The notes: a model not told the origin generated them from the sequence alone. 64,000 bases of DNA from Rhizobium terricola (GCF_012927355.1 NZ_JABBGK010000001.1:1730649-1794648), one strand, 5' to 3'; counted from the first letter of the stretch, positions 16,841 to 26,756 are shown. A program made the numbers and translations.

Positions 16841-17524
16841 TCAGGCGACCGCCCTGGCCCGCCCCTCATAGAGGTCGAGGCAGCGTTCGAACCAGAGGCG
16901 CGCCGGATCGTCCTCGGCAAGATGTACCGATCCGGTGGTGATGCGCAGCCATTGAAGCGCACCGAACGGGATGTAGTCGGCAAAAAGCGGGCTGTCGCCA
17001 CCGATGAAGGGCTGGAATTTCAGCATGTGCCGCAAGGGCTCGAGCTTGGCGGGAAAGGCCGCGATCTCGGCCGCACGATCCGGTGCCACTTCCTCGAGCG
17101 GCTTGCCGAACCGTCCTTCGCGGTTGGTGCGGAAATAAGCCTGGTCGGCCGGTGCCAGCATGCCGTGGATGTCGAGAAGCGCAATGCGGGTGATCGCCGT
17201 ATGGAGGACCATCTGCGAGTACCCCTCGACAAAGCGCGAAAGGGCCTTGCCGCCCTCGCCGCGGAAGAGCGACGGGCGATCCGGATAGGTCTCTTCGAGG
17301 TAGAGAGCAATCGCAAAACTGTCGGCGACCCTATGCTCGCCGTCACGCAGCAGCGGCACGAGCCTGGTTGCGCCATTTTCGACCTTCGGGATCTCGGTGA
17401 AGGGCAGCGGAACTTCGGAGAAATCGAGCCCCTTGTGGCGCAGTGACATGACGGCCTTCCAGCAATGGGGCGAAAACGGGCGTGCGCTGTCCGCACCGCA
17501 AAGGCTGTAAAGTGTTCTGGGCAT
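16841..17524 (-). CDS. glutathione S-transferase family protein
   Basis: This 227-residue GST-fold protein starts MPRTLYSLCGADSARPFSPHCWK, a thioredoxin-like domain with Ser/Cys near the active site, followed by RLVPLLRDGEHRVADSFAIALYLEETYP (cis-Pro loop and glutathione-binding DS motif). The C-terminal helical domain ends in IPFGALQWLRI. The layout resembles LigE/beta-etherase-type or MAPEG-unrelated soil GSTs, but the substrate is unknown. It is convergent with the YbhB-like gene. Confidence 0.85.
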   Translation of the reverse strand: MPRTLYSLCGADSARPFSPHCWKAVMSLRHKGLDFSEVPLPFTEIPKVENGATRLVPLLRDGEHRVADSFAIALYLEETYPDRPSLFRGEGGKALSRFVEGYSQMVLHTAITRIALLDIHGMLAPADQAYFRTNREGRFGKPLEEVAPDRAAEIAAFPAKLEPLRHMLKFQPFIGGDSPLFADYIPFGALQWLRITTGSVHLAEDDPARLWFERCLDLYEGRARAVA

Positions 17525-17687
17525 CGATCATTCCTCGTGAAGACGGCCGCCGCCGACGGCAGCCTGAAGCGCGTGCATTCGAGGCGAGAATTTGGCAACA
17601 ATCAAATCAGGAAATTTCATGGGTGATATCACCCCCACTTGCCATATTTCCGGCTAGCATGCCGGCAGCCCCCTTTTCGGAGACAAC

Positions 17688-18200
17688 ATGATGCGTCCGC
17701 ATTTCCAGATGTTCGCCGCCTATAACCGTTGGGCCAACAGCCTGCTCTACGAAGCGGCCGGCCAACTCGACGAGGACGAACTGCACCGCGACGCGGGCGG
17801 CTTCTTCGGTTCGCTGTTCGGGACGATGAGCCACATCCTCGTCGCCGACCGGATCTGGATGCGGCGGTTCACCGGCGAAGGCCCGACCTACTCCGCACTC
17901 AACGTCCGGCCCTACGACACCCTGGCGGATCTTGCCACCGCCCGCGCCGCGGAAGACGAGCGGATCGCCGGCTGGATCGACACGCTGACCGACGAGAAGC
18001 TGAACGCGACGTTTTCCTATGTTCCGGTGAGTAATCCCGTTCCAATAAGCCACCGGCTTTCGCCGGCACTTTCCCATTTCTTCAACCACCAGACCCACCA
18101 CCGCGGCCAGGCGCACATGGGCCTAACGGCTTTGGGTAAGCCAAGTATAAGCCTTGATATGATCTATTTCCTTCGCACCGCTGGCAAAGTTTGGCTCTAG
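17688..18200 (+). CDS. DinB-fold (DNA damage-inducible type) metalloprotein
   Basis: This 170-residue four-helix protein shows FAAYNRWANSLLYEA at the N-terminus, GTMSHILVADRIWMRRF, and HFFNHQTHHRGQAHMGL, which together supply the three His of the DinB/YfiT metal site. The family includes thiol-dependent transferases. GGAGA lies 4 bases before the first of two adjacent ATGs. The last ~25 codons are less biased than the rest, which suggests that the 3' boundary may have been disturbed, but the family end is intact (LDMIYFLR). Confidence 0.88.
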   Translation: MMRPHFQMFAAYNRWANSLLYEAAGQLDEDELHRDAGGFFGSLFGTMSHILVADRIWMRRFTGEGPTYSALNVRPYDTLADLATARAAEDERIAGWIDTLTDEKLNATFSYVPVSNPVPISHRLSPALSHFFNHQTHHRGQAHMGLTALGKPSISLDMIYFLRTAGKVWL

Positions 18201-18679
18201 CTACTCGCCACTGGCGCAGTCTTGTAACGCTACACGGCAAAACAAAACCAGCCTGTCGAGAACATCAACGGCTTTCCTAAGGTTGAATAGCGCCTCGAAA
18301 GTCTGCAAAAACTCGGGCGTTGTCTTGCCTGCCGCTATGAAAATGCAATGGCATGTATAGGGCGCGCGCACTACCAGTGTCCCAGAAAGACTATGGGAGG
18401 GTAGCCGATCAGTGGCAGTGAACTCACCCCGCGCTGTTGTCCATGTGGCAGCACTACCTGGGCGGTGAGCTCATGCGGCGACCACCTCCGTGGGCAAATG
18501 CCGAAGCGGGCACGCAGACCGCCAAGACAGCGGCAAGAGCAATTCTCGTGATGATTTTGATGGCTTCCCTCTACCGGGGGACCTTGCCCCAACTCTTATC
18601 CAGTCTTGCGCTCGCTCCGGCGGTTCTTAGACGGGCACCCCGATTTTCAATACCAATGCAATGCAGACGGCATCCCGTT
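18201..18679. other. non-coding gap with one relic
   Basis: This ~480-base stretch holds no intact gene. Apart from the signal-peptide relic at 18454-18561 I see no recognisable feature. Base composition is more even than in the flanks, as expected of decaying sequence. Confidence 0.5.
18454..18561 (-). pseudogene. relic of a small secreted protein (start codon ATC)
   Basis: On the minus strand the frame from 18561 reads IKIITRIALAAVLAV, then CVPASAFAHGGGRR, a clean signal peptide with an AFA cleavage site followed by His/Gly-rich residues. It stops after 35 codons. The codon where an ATG is expected is ATC, preceded by an AGAGGGAAG ribosome-binding-like stretch. A G-to-C change would have destroyed the start. 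The short remainder suggests that the C-terminus is also lost. Confidence 0.4.
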
Positions 18680-20041
18680 TCAGAGAAGCCAGAAGACGAC
18701 AATGGCCATCAGCGTTGGCGGTGTCGCGGCTGCCAGCAGGCCGAACGGGTTGACCGTGTCGTCCTCGAAGTGATTTTTCAGGATCGAAAGTCCGGCAGGG
18801 TTGGGTGCATTCGCGATAACGGTCAAACCTCCACCAGTTACAGCACCGGCAACAAGCGCGTACTTGAACTCATCCGTCAGCCCCTCCACCAGCGAGCCAA
18901 GATAGGTAAGCGCCGCATTGTCGGTGACTGCAGTCAGCGCCGTCGCACCGAAATAGATCGCGTCGGAATTCATGCTCATCAACAGCGGCTGCAGCCACCA
19001 TTGCTGCTGTCCACCAAGCACCACCAGCCCGGCGAGAAAAAACGCGACGAGCAGTCCCTCACGCAGCATCAGACGGTCCTGATGGGCACGGTATGCCTGG
19101 GTGACGCCGAGGAAAAACAGGAAGAGCGCGAGGAACACCGCCGGATGATGGGAGAAGGCCACCACCAGCGCGAGGAAGGCGAGATGCACCGCGATCAGCG
19201 GCACCGGCACCCGGTTGGCCACCGTTTCCGAGCCGGACGGCAGGGCCGCAAGCTCCTTGCGGAAAAGGAAGGCGAGAAGTCCGGCATTGAACGCCGTCGC
19301 TAGCGCCGAACGCCAACCGAAGGTTTCCAGCATGAACGGCATGTCCCAGTTCCATTTGCCGGCGACCATCAGGATCGGCGGAGCGGCAAAGGGCGTCAGC
19401 GTGCCGCCGATCGAAACGTTGACGAAAAGGACGGCAAGGGCCGCATATTTCAGCCGAGGCGAGATGCCGCGCGAAAACGTGCCGGCGGAAAGGATCATCG
19501 CGCCGACGGTCATCGCGGCCGGCTCGGTGATGAAGGAGCCGAGAAGCGGCACGACGAACAGCACGGTGAAGAAGGAGGCGATCTGCGGGCGCACCGGCAA
19601 GATCGAGGCGATGGCCTTGACCACCGCCTGGCTGAACTGCAGCACTGGCCGCGTCGCTGCGATCACCATGATGGCGAAGACGAACATGGGTTCGGCGAAG
19701 TTTCGCCCGTCGAGATAGTGGGTGGCGGTTTCAGAACCATCGATGGCGAACATGAAGAGCATCATCACCATCGCCCAGAAGCCAAAGACGACCTCGACCT
19801 CGGCCAGGAGGTGCCAGACACCCCCATGCCGGGGATCGCTATGGGCCAGCCTTTCGAACAGCTTGACCGAGAATGTGTGCAGGATCGCGACCGCAAACAA
19901 CGCTGCAGCGATCAACTGGATCGTGGTCGGGTTCAATATCCAGCTCCATTTCCCTGAGGTCGAAAGCCCCTCGATATTCTCGAGCCTTCTTGCATTGCCG
20001 GCGGATGCGGCAGACGGAACGCTTAATTCCTCGATCGACAC
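18680..20041 (-). CDS. putative Na+/H+ antiporter
   Basis: This 453-residue integral membrane protein has ten or more hydrophobic segments and resembles the putative Na+/H+ antiporter family within the ion transporter superfamily (segments FFTVLFVVPLLGSFITEPAAMTVGAMIL, FVNVSIGGTLTPFAAPPILMVA, ALTAVTDNAALTYLGSLVEG, and TGGGLTVIANAPNPAG). The paired SITEPAAM and TDNAALTY motifs are in re-entrant loops typical of this superfamily. Transported ion is inferred from the family. Confidence 0.82.
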   Translation of the reverse strand: MSIEELSVPSAASAGNARRLENIEGLSTSGKWSWILNPTTIQLIAAALFAVAILHTFSVKLFERLAHSDPRHGGVWHLLAEVEVVFGFWAMVMMLFMFAIDGSETATHYLDGRNFAEPMFVFAIMVIAATRPVLQFSQAVVKAIASILPVRPQIASFFTVLFVVPLLGSFITEPAAMTVGAMILSAGTFSRGISPRLKYAALAVLFVNVSIGGTLTPFAAPPILMVAGKWNWDMPFMLETFGWRSALATAFNAGLLAFLFRKELAALPSGSETVANRVPVPLIAVHLAFLALVVAFSHHPAVFLALFLFFLGVTQAYRAHQDRLMLREGLLVAFFLAGLVVLGGQQQWWLQPLLMSMNSDAIYFGATALTAVTDNAALTYLGSLVEGLTDEFKYALVAGAVTGGGLTVIANAPNPAGLSILKNHFEDDTVNPFGLLAAATPPTLMAIVVFWLL

Positions 20042-20101
20042 TTCGCAACGGCATCACCGCTGCGAAGTGTGATATCCGGGTTTATCCAGATGGCCCGGGG
20101 G

Positions 20102-21127
20102 TCAGGCCTTTGCAGCGCGCGACATCGTCAGCGCCAGGTCCTCGATCATGTCTTCCTGACCGCCGACCATGCCGCGGCGGCCGAGTTCCAGGAGCAGATC
20201 GCGGGCAGGAACGCCGTAACGCTTCTCGGCGCGCTCGGCGAACAGCAGGAACGACGAGTAGACGCCGGCATAGCCGAGAACCAGCGAGCCGCGGTCGACG
20301 CGGATCGGACGGTCCATCATCGGCACGACCAGATCCTCGGCGGCGTCCATGATCTTGAAGAGGTCGACGCCGGTGATGGCGCCCATACGCTCGAACACCG
20401 CGACCAGCAGTTCGGTCGCGGCATTGCCGGCGCCGGCGCCAAGGCCTGCGATCGCGCCGTCGATGCGGTTTGCGCCCGCGGCCACGGCTGCTACCGAGTT
20501 GGCGATGCCCATGCCGAGGTTGTGGTGACCGTGGAAGCCGAGTTCCGTCTCCGGCTTGAGCGCTGCGCGAATGGCGGTAATGCGAGCGGTTACGTCATCG
20601 GGCAGCATGTGGCCGGCCGAGTCCGTGCAATAGACGCAGTTCGCGCCATAGCTTTCCATCAGAAGTGCCTGCTCGACCAGCTTTTCGGGGCCGGCACGAT
20701 GCGACATCATCAGGAAGCCGACGGTATCGAGGCCGGTCTTGGCGGCGTAGGTGATGTGCTGTTCGGCGCAATCGGCCTCGGTGCAGTGGGTCGCGACGCG
20801 CACGCCGGAGATGCCGCAATCCATGGCGCGCTTCAGGGTGTCCACGGTGCCGATGCCGGGCAGGAGAAGCGCCGAAACCTTGGCCTTCTTCATGTGCGGG
20901 ATGACGGCCGAGAGGTATTCCTCGTCGGTTGCCGCCGAGAAGCCGTAGTTCACGGAAGCGCCGCCCAGCCCGTCGCCATGGGTCACCTCGATCCAGGGCA
21001 TGCCAGCCTCGTCGGCGGCCTTGGCGATCTCGACCATCTGCTCGATGGAGATCTGGTGGCGCTTGGCATGCATGCCGTCGCGCAGGCTCATTTCGTGAAG
21101 GGTGATCTTGCGTCCTTCGATGCTCAT
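20102..21127 (-). CDS. dmpG: 4-hydroxy-2-oxovalerate aldolase
   Basis: This 341-residue enzyme cleaves 4-hydroxy-2-oxoacids to pyruvate plus an aldehyde and channels the aldehyde to its dehydrogenase partner. Motifs are [12 protein letters not shown] (catalytic Arg, metal Asp and base His), GFHGHHNLG (metal His pair) and the C-terminal communication domain that binds DmpF. GAGGAG precedes the ATG. It is the last gene of the TRAP-dmpF-dmpG operon. No 2-hydroxypentadienoate hydratase or meta-cleavage genes are present, so its substrate here probably does not come from aromatic ring cleavage. Confidence 0.95.
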   Translation of the reverse strand: MSIEGRKITLHEMSLRDGMHAKRHQISIEQMVEIAKAADEAGMPWIEVTHGDGLGGASVNYGFSAATDEEYLSAVIPHMKKAKVSALLLPGIGTVDTLKRAMDCGISGVRVATHCTEADCAEQHITYAAKTGLDTVGFLMMSHRAGPEKLVEQALLMESYGANCVYCTDSAGHMLPDDVTARITAIRAALKPETELGFHGHHNLGMGIANSVAAVAAGANRIDGAIAGLGAGAGNAATELLVAVFERMGAITGVDLFKIMDAAEDLVVPMMDRPIRVDRGSLVLGYAGVYSSFLLFAERAEKRYGVPARDLLLELGRRGMVGGQEDMIEDLALTMSRAAKA

Positions 21128-21137
21128 TTCAATCTCC

Positions 21138-22049
21138 TCAGCCGCGTGCCGGCAGGGTGAAGACGCCGTTGCCGGCTTCTTCCGCGAAAAGTTCGGCGGT
21201 GCGCAGGGCTGCCGCCGTCATGATGTCGAGGTTGCCGGCATATTTCGGCAGGAAGTCACCAAGACCTTCGACCTCGAGGTAGATCGACACGCGCTTGCCG
21301 TCGAAGACCGGGCCGTTCACCACCTTGTAGCCGGGCACGTACTTCTGCACTTCAGCGGCCATGGCCTTCACGCTTTCGATGATTGCGGCCTGGTCGGGTT
21401 CACCTTCGGTGAGCACATGCACGGTGTCGCGCATGAGGAGCGGCGGTTCTGCCGGATTGACAATGATGATCGCCTTGCCGCGCTTTGCGCCGCCGGCCTT
21501 CTCGATGGCATGCGCCGTGGTGCGGGTGAACTCGTCGATGTTCTTGCGGGTGCCCGGACCGACCGAACGGGAGGAAACGGCCGCGATGATCTCGCCATAT
21601 TCCACCGGCTGCACGCGGGAGACCGCAGCCACCATCGGAATGGTAGCCTGGCCACCGCAGGTGACCATGTTGACGTTCATCTCAAGACGCTTGGCATGAT
21701 CGGCGAGGTTAACCGGCGGAATACAGAAGGGGCCGATTGCCGCGGGTGTCAGATCCACCATGATGACGCCAAGCTCGTTGAGCTTGCGGGAGTTTTCCGC
21801 ATGGGCATAGGCGGACGTTGCATCGAAGGCGACGCGGATGTCGTCGGCGATGACGTGATCCAGCACGCCGTCAACACCGGTCGCACAGGTCTTGATGCCC
21901 AATTCGGCCGCTCGCTTCAGGCCTTCCGAAGCCGGGTCGATGCCGACCATCCAGACCGGCTCCACCCATTGCGAGCGTTGCATCTTCATCAAAAGGTCGG
22001 TGCCGATATTGCCCGGCCCGATGATGATCGCCCTGAGTTTCTTGCTCAT
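21138..22049 (-). CDS. dmpF: acetaldehyde dehydrogenase (acylating)
   Basis: This 303-residue enzyme oxidises the aldehyde released by the aldolase to acyl-CoA with NAD+. It has an N-terminal Rossmann motif [12 protein letters not shown] and the catalytic cysteine in [19 protein letters not shown] lies 8 bases before the ATG. It ends 10 bases before the dmpG start, consistent with the obligate DmpFG complex. Confidence 0.95.
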   Translation of the reverse strand: MSKKLRAIIIGPGNIGTDLLMKMQRSQWVEPVWMVGIDPASEGLKRAAELGIKTCATGVDGVLDHVIADDIRVAFDATSAYAHAENSRKLNELGVIMVDLTPAAIGPFCIPPVNLADHAKRLEMNVNMVTCGGQATIPMVAAVSRVQPVEYGEIIAAVSSRSVGPGTRKNIDEFTRTTAHAIEKAGGAKRGKAIIIVNPAEPPLLMRDTVHVLTEGEPDQAAIIESVKAMAAEVQKYVPGYKVVNGPVFDGKRVSIYLEVEGLGDFLPKYAGNLDIMTAAALRTAELFAEEAGNGVFTLPARG

Positions 22050-22066
22050 CTTGCGTATCCTTTACA

Positions 22067-23350
22067 TTACATTCCGAAGAGGGCCGGCAGCGCCAGCGAA
22101 AGTGCGGGCACGTAGGTAATGACCATCAGCACGGCGATCATCACGATCATCGGCGTGATCGCGCCCTTCACCACCGTCTCGAGCGAGAGGCCGGAGACGC
22201 GCGAGGCGACGAACAGGTTGACGCCGACGGGCGGGGTCACCATGCCGATCGCCAGATTGACGATCATGACGATGCCGAAATGTTCCGCGCTCACCCCGAG
22301 AGCCGTCACCAGCGGAAGCAGGATTGGGGTCAGGATGATGATCGCGGCAATGGTCTCCATGAAGGTACCGACGATCAGCAGGATCACGTTAATGGCGAGC
22401 AGCAGCAGCCATGCCTGATCCACCGCCGAAGTGATGGCGTTTGCCAGCATCACCGGCACGCCTTCGATGGCGAGCGCACGGCCGAAGATGGTGGCAGTGC
22501 CGACGATCAACATGATGGTGGCCGAGGTCAGGCCGGAGCCGGCGAAGATCTTGTAGAGATCCTTGAGGCTCAGTTCCTTGTAGACGAAGGTGCCGACCAC
22601 GAAGCCGTAGATCACGCCGACGGCTGCAGCTTCCGTGGGGGTGAAGATGCCGCCATAGATGCCCCCGAGAATGATGACCGGCACCATGAGCGCCCACTTG
22701 GCATCATTGAGGACGGCCAGCATCTCGCGGCCCGAAGGGCGGTAGTCGCCCGGCTTCTGGCCATCGCGCCTTGACTGCCACCAGGCATAGGCGATGAGGG
22801 CGAAGCCGATCAGCAGGCCGGGCACCACGCCGCCCATGAACATCTTGGAAACCGAGACATTGGCGGAAGTGGCGTAGATGACCATCGGGATCGACGGCGG
22901 GATGATGACGCCGAGCGAACCCGAGCAGGAAATGAGGCCGGAGGAGAAACCCGGCTTGTAGCCGTCCTTGGCCATGGCTGGCAGCAGGATGGTGCCCACG
23001 GCGGCAACCGTCGCCGGGCCGGAACCGGAAATTGCAGCGAAGAAGATGCAGGTGACGACCGCGATGATGGCCATGCCGCCCGTGTAGCGGCCGAAGAACA
23101 TGCGCCCGACATTGATGAGACGCTGCGACAAGCCGCCCTGCCCCATGAGATCGCCGGCGAGAATGAAGAACGGGACGGCCATCAGCGGAAAGCTGTCAAT
23201 CGAGGTCACGAGACCCTGAGGAACATAGGAGCCGGAAACCTTCCCCGACACGATAAGCGCCAGCGTCGAGGCGATACCCAGCGAGATGGCGATCGGAACG
23301 GAAAACAGCAGGAGGACAGCGAGGAGACCGAAGAGAATGAGCGAGATCAT
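22067..23350 (-). CDS. TRAP transporter large permease (DctM)
   Basis: This 427-residue DctM protein has about twelve membrane segments, the family motifs PFFILAGDLMGQGG, ISGSGPATVAAVGTILLPAM and FTPTEAAAVGVIYG, and the C-terminal LAIGMVTPPVGVNLFVA block. It couples sodium flux to import of a carboxylate delivered by DctP. It overlaps dctQ by 4 bases and lies 17 bases before dmpF, so transport and catabolism share one operon. Confidence 0.95.
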   Translation of the reverse strand: MISLILFGLLAVLLLFSVPIAISLGIASTLALIVSGKVSGSYVPQGLVTSIDSFPLMAVPFFILAGDLMGQGGLSQRLINVGRMFFGRYTGGMAIIAVVTCIFFAAISGSGPATVAAVGTILLPAMAKDGYKPGFSSGLISCSGSLGVIIPPSIPMVIYATSANVSVSKMFMGGVVPGLLIGFALIAYAWWQSRRDGQKPGDYRPSGREMLAVLNDAKWALMVPVIILGGIYGGIFTPTEAAAVGVIYGFVVGTFVYKELSLKDLYKIFAGSGLTSATIMLIVGTATIFGRALAIEGVPVMLANAITSAVDQAWLLLLAINVILLIVGTFMETIAAIIILTPILLPLVTALGVSAEHFGIVMIVNLAIGMVTPPVGVNLFVASRVSGLSLETVVKGAITPMIVMIAVLMVITYVPALSLALPALFGM

Positions 23351-23829
23351 TGGGTCGCTCCTTCCCGGGAGCTGCGCAGGTCGAGCACTACGGCCTGCAG
23401 CAGACGAAGGACCACCAGCAGGAAACCGGTGAAGGGCGCCAGATAGATGATGCCCATCGGAATGCCGAGGGAGGCGGACTTCTGGCCAAAGCGGAAGGTC
23501 TTCTCGACCATAAACCAGCCCTGATACATGACGAACAGCGCAAAGGCGCCGAAGACCAGATGCGTCAGTACCCGGACATAGATCTGGCCGGTGCGCGACA
23601 GGAGATCGGTGCCCATGGTGACGCGGATATGGGCGTCCTTGCGAACTGCATAGGCGACGCCGACATAGGTCGCCCAGATGAAGAAGTAGCGTGACAGCTC
23701 TTCCGACCAGGAAAGCGAAGCGCCCATCACGTAGCGCATGAAGATCTGCACTCCGATCAGGATCGACATCAGAGCCATCAGGGCTACGACGATCGCCTCC
23801 TCGAAATGCTCATCGATGAGTTTGAGCAT
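23347..23829 (-). CDS. TRAP transporter small permease (DctQ)
   Basis: This 160-residue protein has four hydrophobic segments and the DctQ sequence SWSEELSRYFFIWATYVGVAYAVRKDAHI. The start at 23829 (MLKLIDEHFEE) is chosen because GGGAGAG lies 4 bases before it. A longer frame to 23880 lacks a ribosome binding site and crosses the intercistronic hairpin region. It forms the membrane complex with DctM. Confidence 0.92.
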   Translation of the reverse strand: MLKLIDEHFEEAIVVALMALMSILIGVQIFMRYVMGASLSWSEELSRYFFIWATYVGVAYAVRKDAHIRVTMGTDLLSRTGQIYVRVLTHLVFGAFALFVMYQGWFMVEKTFRFGQKSASLGIPMGIIYLAPFTGFLLVVLRLLQAVVLDLRSSREGATQ

Positions 23830-23910
23830 GAGTCTCTCCCGCGCCACGCGGGGACCGGCCCCGGGCGCTGCCTGACGCATTGACGGTCAGTGCTGTTGTT
23901 CGAATGGGAT

Positions 23911-23937
23911 TGCCCGGCGATCATTGCTCGCCGGGCA
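23911..23937 (-). promoter_or_regulatory. intercistronic hairpin between dctP and dctQ
   Basis: TGCCCGGCGA, a 7-base loop and TCGCCGGGCA form a perfect 10-bp stem just after the dctP stop. No T-run follows on the minus strand, so it probably stabilises the dctP mRNA 3' end or partly attenuates, giving more binding protein than permease. Confidence 0.7.
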
Positions 23938-23954
23938 TTTCATTTCCGGGCGCT

Positions 23955-24962
23955 TTACTGCGCTGCCGCAGCCAGCAGGCGGTCCACCAAGTCGGCGCCG
24001 GCCTTCTGCTTCACCAGTTCGACGATCGGGGCGGCCTTATCAGAGAAGGCCTTCAGTTCTTCCGGGGTCAGAGTCGTGAACTTGACCTCGGTCATGGCTG
24101 CTTCAGCCTTGTCGTCGGCTTCTTTGGCGAGGCCGCGCTGGTAGGCGGTGGCATCCTTGACGGCCTGGTCGAAGATCGCGCGATCCTCGGCGCTCAGGCT
24201 GGCGAGCTTGTCCGGATTGGCGAGCAGCGGCCACGGCGAGTAGATATGGTTGGTCTTCGAGATGTATTTCTGCACCTCGTTGAACTTCATGTCGTAGAAG
24301 AGATTGATCGGACCTTCCTGCGCATCGAAGGTGCCCTGCTGGAGCGCGGTGAACAACTCGTTGAAGGCGAGCGGAGCGGGGTTTGCGCCTTCGGCGCGCC
24401 ATGCCGCGATATGCACCTCGTTTTCCATGGTGCGCATCTTCAGGCCAGCGAGGTCATCCGGGGAACGGATTTCCTTCTTGTTGTTGGTCAGCTGGCGGAA
24501 ACCATTCTCCCAATAGGCGAGGCCAACCATGCCCTTGTCGTCGAGCGACTTCAGGATCTCCTGGCCGACTTCGCCGTCCAGCACCTTGTAAGCCTGCTCA
24601 CGGTTCTTGAACAGGAAGGGAACGTCGAAGGCGAAGAACTGCGGGGCGAACGAGGCGACCGGAGCCGAGGAGACGAAGGTCAGATCGACATTTCCGAACT
24701 GGATGTTTTCGGTCAGTTCCCGTTCGCCGCCAAGCTGCGAGTTCGGGAAGATCTCGAGGCCGATGCGGCCGCCGGACTTTTCGCGCAGTTCCTTGTCGAG
24801 GAATTCAAAGGCCTTATGGCCCGTCGAGCTCGGCGCCGAGGCGTGGGCGGCGCGGAAGACGATTTCAGGCTCGGCCTGTGCGGCGGTGCCATACGAAACG
24901 GCCACGGTAAAGGCGGCAACAAAACCTGCGCGCAGAACCTGCGCGGCATTCATAAGTGACAT
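23955..24962 (-). CDS. TRAP transporter substrate-binding protein (DctP)
   Basis: This 335-residue periplasmic protein has a signal peptide (to about TAAQA) and DctP family blocks: RAAHASAPSSTGHKAFEFLDKEL, IFPNSQLGGERELTENIQFGNVDLTF, GLKMRTMENEVHIAAWRAEGANPAPLAFNELFTALQQGTFDAQEGP. The Arg in KMRTMEN is the carboxylate-binding residue of the family. The start at 24962 is set by GGGAGGA 5 bases upstream. It is the first gene of the operon and is divergent from the FAD dehydrogenase. Confidence 0.94.
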   Translation of the reverse strand: MSLMNAAQVLRAGFVAAFTVAVSYGTAAQAEPEIVFRAAHASAPSSTGHKAFEFLDKELREKSGGRIGLEIFPNSQLGGERELTENIQFGNVDLTFVSSAPVASFAPQFFAFDVPFLFKNREQAYKVLDGEVGQEILKSLDDKGMVGLAYWENGFRQLTNNKKEIRSPDDLAGLKMRTMENEVHIAAWRAEGANPAPLAFNELFTALQQGTFDAQEGPINLFYDMKFNEVQKYISKTNHIYSPWPLLANPDKLASLSAEDRAIFDQAVKDATAYQRGLAKEADDKAEAAMTEVKFTTLTPEELKAFSDKAAPIVELVKQKAGADLVDRLLAAAAQ

Positions 24963-25090
24963 GTCTGTCCTCCCAATGGTGCGGAAAACCCGATCGGTTT
25001 CCGGTTTTTCAGCCGGGCACTTCAAAAGTGAAGCTGGACGCAAGGCCAATGCCTCCGCTCCTCCCCAGCGCCACGAAATAAACAGACACA

Positions 25091-25115
25091 GATTTTTTTG
25101 TCAAATAGTAAAATC
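25091..25115. promoter_or_regulatory. candidate IclR operator between divergent catabolic genes
   Basis: GATTTT (25091-25096) and AAAATC (25110-25115) form an inverted repeat around TTTGTCAAA (25097-25105), itself a palindrome with central T. It lies in the AT-rich divergent region between dctP and the FAD dehydrogenase, where an IclR regulator would be expected to bind. Confidence 0.35.
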
Positions 25116-25175
25116 AGTTTGCAATATGTGAGAATTTTCGCCAGTAAATCGCGAAAAGCGGACTGGGAGGACACG

Positions 25176-26573
25176 ATGCAATCCGAAAACCCGAAAGCAG
25201 CACTCATTGCCGCCCTTCAGAAGGCCGTCGGCGCTAGCAACCTGAAAGTCGGCGGAGACGTACCGGAAGCGGCACTTCGCGACTGGAGCGACGAGCAGGG
25301 CGGCGTGCCCTTGGCGCTGGCGACGCCGCGCGATACCGCGGCTGTTGCCGCTGTGCTGAAGCTCTGTCACGAGTTCTCGACGCCCGTCGTGCCACAGGGC
25401 GGTCGGTCGGGTCTTGCCGGTGGTGCTGTGCCAAGCGAGGGCGCGGTTCTACTGTCGCTGGCCGGTCTCGACAGCATCGAGGAAATCGACACGGGCTCCG
25501 GTCTGATGGTGGTCGGCGCCGGCTGTGTTCTCCAGCGAATCCAGGAAGCGGCACATGAGGCAGGCTTCTTCTTTCCTCTCGATCTCGGCGCGCGCGGTTC
25601 CTGCCAGATCGGCGGCAATATCGCCACCAATGCCGGCGGCAACCGCGTCATCCGCTACGGCATGACGCGCGATCTCGTCCTCGGCCTCGAGGTCGTGCTG
25701 GCGGACGGCACGATCCTCTCCATGATGAACCGCATGCCGAAGAACAATGCGGCGCTTGACCTGAAGCATCTCTTCATCGGTTCGGAAGGCACGCTCGGCG
25801 TCATCACCGGGGCGGTACTGAAACTGCATCCGGGCGTGGGCGGGGCGAATGCGGCGCTGGTGGCCGTGCCCGATTTCCAGGCGGCGGCAGGCCTTCTCCG
25901 TCATGCCCAGCGCACGCTTTCAGGCCGCACCACCGCATTCGAATTGATGTGGAACGATTACTATCAGGCGGTTCTGGCCGAGACAGGACAACGGGCGCCG
26001 GTTACGCGGGATCATCCCATCTATGCGCTGGTCGAGATGCAGGGTGCCGATCCGGACGGCGACCGACCGGTCTTCGAAGGCATGCTCGAATCCGCATTCG
26101 AGGCCGGGCTGATATCAGATGCTGCGGTTGCCCAGTCGCAGCGCGAGGTGGAGACCTTCTGGTCTTTGCGCGACGGCATCGCCGAGATCCTGTCCCGCCG
26201 CGCGCCCACCATCAATTTCGATGTTTCGGTTCCGCTCTCGCGCATAGGAGACTGCGTGGAAGAAATCCGCGCCGCGCTGGCGGCGGCCTTCCCTGCCCTG
26301 CAGGTGATCTTCTTCGGCCATGCCGGCGACAGCAATATCCACCTCGTAGCCGGCCCGATTTCGGAGATCGACCCGACCGGCCACCGTATCGAGAAAACGG
26401 TCTACGAGATCATTCGCACCTATGGCGGCTCCGTCTCGGCCGAGCACGGTATCGGCCTGCACAAGAAGCCGTGGCTCGCCTACAGCCGCTCGGAAAACGA
26501 ACTCGCCATGCTGCGACAGATGAAGGCAAGCCTCGATCCGAAGGGTATTCTCAACCCCGGCAAGGTGCTCTGA
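25176..26573 (+). CDS. FAD-linked 2-hydroxyacid dehydrogenase (D-LDH/GlcD-type oxidase)
   Basis: This 465-residue vanillyl-alcohol-oxidase-fold enzyme oxidises a 2-hydroxyacid to the 2-oxoacid. It has the PCMH FAD-binding domain (VVPQGGRSGLAGGAVP, GSCQIGGNIATNAGGNRVIRYG, FIGSEGTLGVITGAVLKL) and the C-terminal substrate domain with GHAGDSNIHLV and EHGIGLHKK, which hold the metal-ligand His residues. The start at 25176 is fixed by GGGAGGA 4 bases upstream. It faces the TRAP-dmpFG operon and could produce the 4-hydroxy-2-oxoacid that DmpG cleaves. Confidence 0.92.
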   Translation: MQSENPKAALIAALQKAVGASNLKVGGDVPEAALRDWSDEQGGVPLALATPRDTAAVAAVLKLCHEFSTPVVPQGGRSGLAGGAVPSEGAVLLSLAGLDSIEEIDTGSGLMVVGAGCVLQRIQEAAHEAGFFFPLDLGARGSCQIGGNIATNAGGNRVIRYGMTRDLVLGLEVVLADGTILSMMNRMPKNNAALDLKHLFIGSEGTLGVITGAVLKLHPGVGGANAALVAVPDFQAAAGLLRHAQRTLSGRTTAFELMWNDYYQAVLAETGQRAPVTRDHPIYALVEMQGADPDGDRPVFEGMLESAFEAGLISDAAVAQSQREVETFWSLRDGIAEILSRRAPTINFDVSVPLSRIGDCVEEIRAALAAAFPALQVIFFGHAGDSNIHLVAGPISEIDPTGHRIEKTVYEIIRTYGGSVSAEHGIGLHKKPWLAYSRSENELAMLRQMKASLDPKGILNPGKVL

Positions 26574-26756
26574 ACCAAGACCGCCAGACAATTTCGCTGC
26601 GGCTGATACCGGGGCGCAATCTTGTCCGGACAGGAGTTGTTTTCGGCAGGAATTGCCCCGGTCACCGGCGAAGACAGCATCGTCTTCGTCTCCTAACCTT
26701 TTGTTTTCATGAAACTCTGGGCTAGAGGGCGCATGACATGCAACTATAGGTCGGCC

